20,088 bases of DNA from a virus. The stretch spans positions 1-20,088 of the IMG/VR virus record IMGVR_UViG_3300021139_001508; one strand, written 5' to 3'. A model generated the notes under the pieces. That model had not been told where the DNA came from, ran no database searches, and saw only the letters and a list, made by a program, of their open reading frames with translations. A program made the translations under genes and the position numbers. This document shows, piece after piece, positions 15,202-20,088 of the stretch (the first letter of the stretch is position 1; each line of letters starts with the position of its first letter).

Positions 15202-16153
15202 TTTTAATTTTAGGTATTTTACTATCCGCACTACTGACGCATCTATCAGTTATGCATATCTTAGGAGCAGGAAACAAGGTAAAATTATCTATAGTACCTA
15301 AGACTTCTTCCTTACAGCTATATGCTCTTTTAACCTCAGCACCTTTTATTATAACACTTTGGTACCCTGCATTGCAAGTCCAATTGGTAAAACTATTAAA
15401 TCCTAGTGCGTTAAATCGCTCTGCTTGATCTATAAAATAGTCTTGTGTGCCATCTGTAAGTCTAATCTGATATCCTTCTTGTTGTTCAAAATCTTCTTGC
15501 ATGATCTTGATCATGTCAGGAGTGTACCCATCTACAATAGCTGTTGCACTTGTATTGCTTTGTGGTTTAAGAGTTACGTTAATTCCGCGACTGCGTAAAC
15601 GATTACAACGTTCTAAGGTATCGTAAAACACATCAGGGACCATAACTTGATTAACTGTTACATGAACACGCTCATACATCAGCTGTAGACATTTGTCTCC
15701 AAACTCTTGTTCTTTAGCATGTTCTGCATGGAAGCTGGCTGTGATACTTCTACGCTGTAATGAACCTGTGTAGTCACACCAGATCTTCCACCATTTAGAT
15801 CCAGGTGACAAATTAGTTGTCATGTGTACGCTTTGATAAGAACTAACAGTTTCATCTAAATGTTTAATTATATCAGGCAGTTGTTTATATGCTGTAGGCT
15901 CTCCTCCGCTAAATGACCAATGAAATTGTGTAAACCCATTTGCACGAGCCTGTCTTTTGATTTCATCTATAGCATTGATATAAACTTCTAGAGGTTGATA
16001 GTCTAGTTGATCTGTCCTAGCATATGGCCAGCAATAGCTACATTTATAATTACAGAAACGTCCTAATATCCAACTAACATTGAATAAGGGACGATCCAAC
16101 ATAGTCTGTTGACCAAATCGGGTTATCTTATCAAATGGTATTAGGTTATACAT
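15194..16153 (-). CDS. Radical SAM enzyme with partial SPASM-like cluster, family C (319 aa)
   Basis: The core is GRFCNYKCSYC (Cys34, Cys38, Cys41) with FSGGEPTAY (GGEP about 83-86). The C-terminal SPASM-like region repeats the family plan: NWTCNAGYQSVIIKGAEVK, YSCKEEVLGTI and ICITDRCVSSADSKIPK. Relative to the 8146 and 9022 genes, the CxC near the end has become CVS, and the usual DG turn is KGAE, so at least one cluster ligand is lost. HMTTNLSPGSKWWK (about 119-132) replaces the TNGS motif of the others. It starts at ATG 16153 with an 8-base overlap (ATGTATAA) and ends with the same 8-base overlap into the family-B gene. No Shine-Dalgarno sequence is visible. It follows the family-A gene at 17356 with one gene between. 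Confidence 0.85.
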   Translation of the reverse strand: MYNLIPFDKITRFGQQTMLDRPLFNVSWILGRFCNYKCSYCWPYARTDQLDYQPLEVYINAIDEIKRQARANGFTQFHWSFSGGEPTAYKQLPDIIKHLDETVSSYQSVHMTTNLSPGSKWWKIWCDYTGSLQRRSITASFHAEHAKEQEFGDKCLQLMYERVHVTVNQVMVPDVFYDTLERCNRLRSRGINVTLKPQSNTSATAIVDGYTPDMIKIMQEDFEQQEGYQIRLTDGTQDYFIDQAERFNALGFNSFTNWTCNAGYQSVIIKGAEVKRAYSCKEEVLGTIDNFTLFPAPKICITDRCVSSADSKIPKIKNV

Positions 16154-17396
16154 TAAAATATTCTCTGTAATAGGCTGTTAGTTCGTTGAATACAGCTATC
16201 TGATTGTTGTTTGAATTATGAAATACATTATAGTTATGTTCCAGTATATCTCGCATTCCTTCAAACCACGACAGCTTATCTTCTATAGCATCTATTCTCT
16301 TTAACTCGTTGATTATAGCATCTATTCTCTCAAAAGTCGATAGTGTATCATATGATTCATTGATAAAACCATCAAAGGTTTTATAGCCCATATCTCGCAT
16401 AGCCTGTAGACTACCGGCACTACCTAATATGATAAAAGGATGCATACAGGCAATGGGCTTAAAGGTCTTTTCACTTATGAATAGTGCATTGTCACTGTCT
16501 GCAAATATAGGCTCGCTTATTACAGTTACCCATGTATCTTTGTACACTTGATCTACAATCCTGTCTATGTAATAACCGTCATCAAATTGGACATTTGATT
16601 TGCCATAAACTTCTAAAGGTAGCACGGTCCTTGCTTCCTGCAGGAGTAGATTGTCAGTAGCACGGCCATCTAAATTGTTTACATGTGTACCATAGTCATT
16701 CATACTAACCAGTCCTGAATCTAATAGGCCGGCTTTATATAACTCTCCATAAAACCATATGCGATGTGTTCTTAAACGTTTCTGTAAACAATTAAAAGTC
16801 TTGATCTCATTAACCTGTTTATAAGCAATATTGTCTGCCCAATTAGAACAAATACCGTGTTTGTCTGCGATAAACTTAACATAGGATTCAAAATGTGTAT
16901 AGGCTATAGTTTTGATCTTGTGTGCCTTATCCTGTGCCCATTGTGCATAATCTCTTTGTGTATTCCAATTGCCTGTAACATATACTACCGCTTCTGGAGG
17001 AATATTATATTTGCTACAACTATCATGGAACCATTGCCAAAGATACGCAGTATGGTATCCTTCTAGGCATTGATCTAATAACAACATAGCGTTACCTTCT
17101 TGTAGGTCTTTGAGATACGTTGGACTGAGCCAACTAAAGAGATCTACTCGACCTCTAGGTGTAGTCCAATTATCTGGATGGTGTCTTACTCCGGAAGCAA
17201 TTATATAAGGGTATTCTCCTTTGTTAGGAGTTATATCATAAGTCTGTAACATCTTACCTGCGACTACAGATGGATGACAACGACTAAGTCCTGACGGATT
17301 AACATCAGGGCATGCTATAAAGTTTTCAAAGGTAGTTGTATCTTCAAATGTAAAGTTAGGCAGAAACTTTGGCGCAGTTGTGATAGAACTCTGCAA
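16146..17396 (-). CDS. Uncharacterised protein with glycosyltransferase-like C-terminal motif (about 416 aa)
   Basis: I do not recognise a named family. The C-terminal half contains VTVISEPIFADSDNALFISE, then KTFKPIACMHPFIILGSAGS and MGYKTFDGFINESYD. This E-K-x-x-K-P-I ... HPFI pattern resembles the donor-side motif of GT-B glycosyltransferases such as the fucosyltransferase group. The N-terminal half has an alpha/beta character (YPYIIASGVRHHPDNW, AVVYVTGNWNTQRDY). The start is unclear: the frame runs 143 bases into the upstream gene. TTG at 17396 is reported, CTG at 17363 would restore the 8-base overlap seen at the other junctions, and the first ATG is at 17252. No start has a good ribosome site. 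A 30-base tandem duplication lies near the C-terminus. The context suggests it glycosylates the pathway product. Confidence 0.65.
   Translation of the reverse strand: MQSSITTAPKFLPNFTFEDTTTFENFIACPDVNPSGLSRCHPSVVAGKMLQTYDITPNKGEYPYIIASGVRHHPDNWTTPRGRVDLFSWLSPTYLKDLQEGNAMLLLDQCLEGYHTAYLWQWFHDSCSKYNIPPEAVVYVTGNWNTQRDYAQWAQDKAHKIKTIAYTHFESYVKFIADKHGICSNWADNIAYKQVNEIKTFNCLQKRLRTHRIWFYGELYKAGLLDSGLVSMNDYGTHVNNLDGRATDNLLLQEARTVLPLEVYGKSNVQFDDGYYIDRIVDQVYKDTWVTVISEPIFADSDNALFISEKTFKPIACMHPFIILGSAGSLQAMRDMGYKTFDGFINESYDTLSTFERIDAIINELKRIDAIEDKLSWFEGMRDILEHNYNVFHNSNNNQIAVFNELTAYYREYFNV
16284..16330. repeat. 17-base direct repeat from an in-frame 30-base duplication
   Basis: TATAGCATCTATTCTCT occurs at 16284-16300 and again at 16314-16330, a period of 30 bases. 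On the coding (minus) strand it encodes two copies of a RIDAI decad (ERIDAIINEL then KRIDAIEDKL) in a helical stretch of the glycosyltransferase-like protein. It looks like a small in-frame tandem duplication that has partly diverged outside the 17-base core. Confidence 0.8.
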
Positions 17397-18702
17397 GTTC
17401 TGGAAAGGTATTTTCAAAAGACGTATTGCGTCTTCTATCATACTCAGTGAACCATTTATAAAAATCTGCACGACCTTCATCAATTTTGTTTTGGTCATAA
17501 TTTGTATTTCTCATATATTCAACAACACGACTAAACTTTTCGCATTCAAGTGTTGAAAATTTATTCCGACGCATATACTCTAAGGAGATTTCCATATAGG
17601 GCATGAACTGTTCTTTTGGCAATAGATTCATATCATATTGCAAGGGTTCTTTTAGATAAGGTGTGTCAAATCTAATGCGCTGTTTGCGGCTAAACCAACC
17701 GTTGTATTTCTTACGCCACTGTTTAATCTTAACCAATAAAGAACTAAAGTTAGTCACAGTTAATATGTTAAATGTACACATGAATGTGATAGGCTGTTTT
17801 GTTTTGGTTAGATATGTATCTAAGTTCTTTTCCCATACTGTTAGATCTAAACCTGTACGTATGTATTCGGCAGGAGCTCCCCAAGTGTCTATGCTGGTAA
17901 ACAATTTAAAATGTTTGATCTTGTTTTCATTTAACAGGGCATTTACTTTTGTTACCAAGCGTTCCATCATTACAGGCTTGATACCCAAATTGCTGTTAAT
18001 GTTAAGCTCAAGATTAGGTTTAGGGTTAATATATAAATCATCTAGTAATCTCCATGTTGATTGTTGTAGTAAGGGCTCTCCTCCTGTAATGCGGAGAATG
18101 TTTAGGGTCTTTGAAACTTCAGGCCACCAAGCCCACCATGCATCAACATAGGGATTAGTTTCTTCTTCGTATAAATGTAGATAGTCTATATCGTTACGAT
18201 GATTCTTTACCATTGTGTAAGGACCAAAGTCTTTTATTTCTTTGTAGTAAGCAGAGCTGTGCTTTGGATGGCAATATCCACATTTGAAATTACATTCATT
18301 GCCAAAGCTGATCTCAATGTATTCTGGGTTTACAGGAGCTAGAGGATCCTTAACAATAGCTCCTAGACGTTCTGGGATATAGATGCTGGCATTGCGTTCA
18401 TGTCTATCGCTTACATGATCACCTGGCAAGTCTTCTATGTTCCAGCAATACTGACACCCATTAGGTCTTTTACCATCTACCATCATTTGGCGTTCTTGTC
18501 TTTTACCGGGTGTGTTGTGCAATACGCTAGGATCCTGGGCTAGGAGATCTAAGGGGATGGCATGTGGACGTGGATGATAACAACTGTGTGTCTGCCCACT
18601 TTGCAGATAGATAGTAGTATGATGCCATTTGGCTAAACAGAACGTGGGGCTAACTTCGTTGACTATAGGAATGATTTTTTGTATTCTGCTAATTTCGTTC
18701 AA
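17356..18702 (-). CDS. Radical SAM enzyme, N-terminal twitch type, family A, operon leader (448 aa)
   Basis: This is the first gene of the long leftward operon. The N-terminal Cys region has Cys22 (FCLAKWHHTTIYLQSGQTHS), Cys41 (CYHPRPH) and Cys83/Cys86 (GCQYCWNIED), four ligands and therefore probably one auxiliary cluster. The other family-A proteins carry one or two additional Cys. The core is GNECNFKCGYC (Cys137, Cys141, Cys144), with ITGGEPLLQ (GGEP 207-210). FTSIDTWGAPAEYIRTGLDL corresponds to the family's conserved post-barrel strand. The C-terminus has the family tail (DRRRNTSFENTFPELAEF). The start is a TTG, supported by AGGGG 6 bases before it and by a stop codon four codons upstream in the same frame. 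That ribosome site is inside the 3' arm of a strong hairpin (18707-18743), so translation may be controlled by RNA folding. Confidence 0.85.
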   Translation of the reverse strand: MNEISRIQKIIPIVNEVSPTFCLAKWHHTTIYLQSGQTHSCYHPRPHAIPLDLLAQDPSVLHNTPGKRQERQMMVDGKRPNGCQYCWNIEDLPGDHVSDRHERNASIYIPERLGAIVKDPLAPVNPEYIEISFGNECNFKCGYCHPKHSSAYYKEIKDFGPYTMVKNHRNDIDYLHLYEEETNPYVDAWWAWWPEVSKTLNILRITGGEPLLQQSTWRLLDDLYINPKPNLELNINSNLGIKPVMMERLVTKVNALLNENKIKHFKLFTSIDTWGAPAEYIRTGLDLTVWEKNLDTYLTKTKQPITFMCTFNILTVTNFSSLLVKIKQWRKKYNGWFSRKQRIRFDTPYLKEPLQYDMNLLPKEQFMPYMEISLEYMRRNKFSTLECEKFSRVVEYMRNTNYDQNKIDEGRADFYKWFTEYDRRRNTSFENTFPELAEFYHNCAKVSA

Positions 18703-18706
18703 GAGA

Positions 18707-18743
18707 AACCCCTAGTAATTGTATATGTAATTATCTAGGGGTT
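18707..18743 (-). terminator. Hairpin: terminator and/or ribosome-site sequestering stem
   Basis: On the minus strand, AACCCCTAG (18743 to 18735) pairs perfectly with CTAGGGGTT (18715 to 18707). Inside these arms TAATT pairs with AATTA, with one bulged A and the loop ACATATAC. The 3' arm is followed by TTTCTCTT, so it can act as an intrinsic terminator for the SleB group. The AGGGG in the 3' arm is also the Shine-Dalgarno sequence of the TTG-initiated radical SAM gene. The hairpin could therefore attenuate transcription, hide the ribosome site, or both. The fold is read by eye. Confidence 0.7.
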
Positions 18744-18760
18744 GTAGTGTGATGTAGCTG

Positions 18761-18871
18761 TTATGATTTAACAGTTATCTTTACCAATTTAGCAATCACT
18801 GTGATCAATGTCTCCGTGATAGCATTTGGAACTCGCAATACCTGTGCGAGATATGTGTCTATTAAGACCAT
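18761..18871 (-). CDS. Small peptide ORF (36 aa), unknown function
   Basis: An ATG at 18871 is preceded by AAGGAG with a 6-base spacer, one of the best ribosome sites in the window. The frame encodes 36 residues, starting MVLIDTYLAQVLRVPNAITE and ending LVKITVKS, with TAA at 18761. It has no Cys, Trp, Gly or His, one Pro, and is rich in Ile, Val, Leu and Thr, with four basic and two acidic residues. It could form an amphipathic helix or strand. The ribosome site overlaps the stop of the 83-aa gene (TAAGGAG), so the two are coupled. It lies between the SleB lysis-type gene and the radical SAM operon. Possible roles are a small phage lysis or host-interaction peptide, or a substrate for the downstream enzymes. 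I recognise no family. Confidence 0.55.
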   Translation of the reverse strand: MVLIDTYLAQVLRVPNAITETLITVIAKLVKITVKS

Positions 18872-18881
18872 TGTTTTCTCC

Positions 18882-19133
18882 TTATTTGCCGCTGTAGTCT
18901 TTGACTTTGCCGCCGTGTCTTTCGCTTTGCCCTTTGGCTCCTTCTTTACCTCTTAGGTGTACTCCGGATCCTTTCTCACCTTGTTTACCAGTACCATCTG
19001 TGTGGTCTGAGTCATGTGGTAAGTACCCTAGGCTAACGCATTGGTTGTAGCGAACACGGCTTTTTGTGTTGCCACTCTTACATTGGCTTCGGGTTGGGTT
19101 TGCGATTTCTGATATGAATTCAATGGCTCTCAT
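18882..19133 (-). CDS. Gly/Lys-rich hypothetical protein (83 aa)
   Basis: The ATG at 19133 starts one base after the SleB stop (TGATATG), giving MRAIEFISEIANPTRSQ. The N-terminal ten residues resemble an N-terminal signature (MRAxEFIxE) that I associate with several structural or late proteins of marine T4-like phages. I recall this from general knowledge and have not checked it. The second half is low-complexity and probably disordered: HTDGTGKQGEKGSGVHLRG, KEGAKGQSERHGGKVKDYSG. Two Cys (18 and 32) lie in the first half. There is no signal peptide. A longer in-frame extension to 19289 would lie inside the SleB gene and is unlikely. It is co-transcribed with SleB and the 36-aa ORF. Its function is unknown; a small virion or scaffold-associated protein would fit the composition. 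Confidence 0.65.
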   Translation of the reverse strand: MRAIEFISEIANPTRSQCKSGNTKSRVRYNQCVSLGYLPHDSDHTDGTGKQGEKGSGVHLRGKEGAKGQSERHGGKVKDYSGK

Positions 19134-19134
19134 A

Positions 19135-19845
19135 TCAATATTTAGCGTATTCACGCTCCTTGTAAAAGATGTGACCGCCAATCTTGCTGACTCGTTCTTT
19201 AGTCCTAGCCCACGATGGTTTAATCGCAGTAGCGTGGAAATAAAGTGCATCAGCATACTTGTTTCTGAGAGACTCATAATTCTCTTCATCCGCTAAAAGC
19301 TCACGAGCTACTCGTTGGCTTTCAACCCAACGCTCGTCATCTTTCATAGGGGGTCTGACAAACATGCAACGCCAGCTAAACTGGCAAACGCTGGCCTTAA
19401 GCCATGTTGTTTGTTTTTCTGTTTGAGTTTCTGTTTTACCAAACCAGCCCACTTTGACCTGTTTAGTCACTGTGTGAGTTCTTGGAACTTCGAAGACTGC
19501 TTTCTGATCAACAACACCACATACGGTGTTACTAAATCTGCCATCTTGAGCACGGTTAAGTGTTACAAGACCTACGGCTACTTTGCCTTCTTCTGGTTGG
19601 TTGCCTGCTTCATAAAATATGTTCTTAGCAAGGCAAGTTAACTCTCTTTGATTGATTACAGGATTCGCAATAGTTCTTGCTACTGCCTGTACTTTGTCTT
19701 CAGCCATTCCTATAAAGTCCTGTGCTGTAAAACTAGAGCCATCTGATAATGCTACCTGATAACTCTCTTCTGCATGACCGGGTGCCATTACGGTCAGGGC
19801 GTATACTGCTACTAACACTCCAAAAAATCGTTGTGTTATTGACAT
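19135..19845 (-). CDS. Cell wall hydrolase, SleB family (Hydrolase_2), with signal peptide (236 aa)
   Basis: The first 25 residues form a Sec signal peptide (basic start, hydrophobic core, ending APGHA before EES). The mature protein contains LTCLAKNIFYEAGNQPEEGK followed by VAVGLVTLNRAQDGRFSNTVCGVV, the conserved N-terminal part of the SleB catalytic domain, with the catalytic Glu in YEAGNQ. Further on come VCQFSWRC, ALYFHATAIKPSWA and IGGHIFY, the usual C-terminal motifs. SleB-type enzymes cleave peptidoglycan glycan strands and are common in marine myoviruses. A basic insert of about 25 residues (TVTKQVKVGWFGKTETQTEK) separates the two motif groups. AAGGAGG lies 9 bases before the ATG, an excellent ribosome site. 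A secreted hydrolase suggests lysis or an exported virion enzyme in a Gram-negative host. Confidence 0.9.
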   Translation of the reverse strand: MSITQRFFGVLVAVYALTVMAPGHAEESYQVALSDGSSFTAQDFIGMAEDKVQAVARTIANPVINQRELTCLAKNIFYEAGNQPEEGKVAVGLVTLNRAQDGRFSNTVCGVVDQKAVFEVPRTHTVTKQVKVGWFGKTETQTEKQTTWLKASVCQFSWRCMFVRPPMKDDERWVESQRVARELLADEENYESLRNKYADALYFHATAIKPSWARTKERVSKIGGHIFYKEREYAKY

Positions 19846-19865
19846 AATCGTGTCCTCCTTTTGAT

Positions 19866-19871
19866 TGTATA
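19866..19871 (-). promoter_or_regulatory. Possible -10 element upstream of SleB
   Basis: On the minus strand TATACAAT begins 26 bases before the SleB ATG and ends 4 bases before the AAGGAGG ribosome site. The first six bases match a -10 box in 4 of 6 positions. No good -35 box at 16-18 bases is present, although TTTACA occurs 14 bases upstream. The same octamer occurs in the hairpin loop region before the 17356 gene. The support is weak in AT-rich DNA. Confidence 0.25.
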
Positions 19872-19933
19872 CTGCGGTCTGTGTGTGTAAAAATCCTCTG
19901 TGGGTAAGTTTAGTTACTTTATTTTGTCATATC

Positions 19934-19950
19934 GGCCCTAAAATAGGGCC
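19934..19950. terminator. Perfect 7-bp hairpin in the gap before SleB
   Basis: GGCCCTA and TAGGGCC form a perfect 7-bp stem with a 3-base loop, GC-rich against the AT-rich surroundings. It lies 33 bases after the stop of the gene at the right edge and 88 bases before SleB, the place expected for a terminator of the right-hand gene. On the minus strand the following bases (GATATGAC) are not a U-tract, so termination may be weak, or the stem may protect or process the RNA. Confidence 0.5.
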
Positions 19951-19983
19951 AAAATGACTCGTTTTGAACAATAAGTAGGTATA

Positions 19984-20088
19984 TTATTCACTATCTGCTA
20001 CAACGTCAGTTAAAGGTGTGTTAGTACCTTTGTATTCACGCTTTTCTTTCTTTGGAGCAAGAGCGCCATACAATTCTGCCTGTATCAT
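19984..20088 (-). CDS. C-terminal end of an unidentified leftward gene (at least 34 aa)
   Basis: A minus-strand frame is open from the right edge to a TAA at 19984. The last base triplet of the window happens to read ATG, giving MIQAELYGALAPKKEKREYK and ending DVVADSE. Whether that ATG is the start or an internal Met cannot be told. The segment is charged, with a Lys/Glu-rich stretch and an acidic end, as is common at protein C-termini. The hairpin at 19934-19950 follows its stop, which supports a real gene end. No family is recognisable from 34 residues. Confidence 0.5.
   Translation of the reverse strand: MIQAELYGALAPKKEKREYKGTNTPLTDVVADSE

Noticed and set aside
17663-18151. 162-aa open frame on the plus strand opposite the family-A gene
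   Set aside because: The minus-strand gene carries all family motifs here. The antisense frame has no ribosome site or recognisable domain and is probably a shadow of codon bias.
19315-19641. 108-aa plus-strand frame opposite SleB, with hydrophobic Phe-rich stretches
   Set aside because: It lies wholly inside the SleB coding region, which has strong family motifs. The aromatic content comes from antisense reading of the coding strand.
1-20088. CRISPR array, tRNA genes, insertion sequences or attachment sites
   Set aside because: I found no regularly spaced repeats, cloverleaf-like segments, transposase motifs or terminal inverted repeats. The only notable direct repeat is the in-gene 17-mer at 16284-16330.

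Overview
The window is AT-rich, almost gapless DNA. Genes abut or overlap by 4-14 bases, most proteins are 160-510 aa, and no tRNA, rRNA or insertion sequence is visible. A secreted SleB-type cell-wall hydrolase at the right, an exact T4-type late-promoter octamer (TATAAATA) in the middle, and several radical SAM proteins with an N-terminal twitch-like Cys region (an architecture I associate with marine T4-like myoviruses) suggest a marine tailed phage of the cyanophage/pelagiphage kind. No capsid, tail, portal or polymerase gene lies in the window, so the phage assignment is inference.

Layout: (1) the tail of an SGNH-hydrolase-like gene reads in from the left. (2) A leftward operon (3725 to 352) encodes a 2OG-Fe(II)-type oxygenase, a large radical SAM protein with an N-terminal Rossmann/B12-like domain, a kinase-like protein and a second, different oxygenase. 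(3) A 42-bp divergent region (3726-3767) carries back-to-back promoter-like elements. (4) A rightward operon (3768 to 9042) encodes a fold-I PLP aminotransferase-like protein, a QueC-like PP-loop ATPase, an SGNH hydrolase, a twitch-type radical SAM, an unknown protein and a SPASM-like radical SAM. (5) A long leftward operon (18702 to 9022) meets it tail to tail. It encodes seven more radical SAM enzymes plus a methyltransferase and a protein with glycosyltransferase-like features. (6) Upstream of that, also leftward, lie SleB, an 83-aa Gly/Lys-rich protein, a 36-aa peptide ORF and a strong hairpin that overlaps the ribosome site of the first radical SAM gene. (7) The right edge holds the end of another leftward gene.

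The window encodes ten radical SAM enzymes. Nine fall into three paralogous families: A, N-terminal twitch-like (genes at 5956, 10056, 17356); B, CQAxCPMC with GNxGDP in place of GGEP (11461, 12548, 14215); C, CNxxCSYC with a C-terminal SPASM-like Cys cluster (8146, 9022, 15194). Each A gene is followed in its operon by a C gene, directly or with one gene between, so an A-(x)-C module occurs three times. The tenth enzyme is the B12-like type.

Together with two oxygenases, an aminotransferase, a PP-loop amidating or adenylating enzyme, a methyltransferase, a kinase-like protein, a glycosyltransferase-like protein and one or two SGNH esterase-like proteins, this looks like a virus-borne biosynthetic or modification pathway. 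Its product (surface glycan, modified nucleoside or modified peptide) cannot be read from the sequence.
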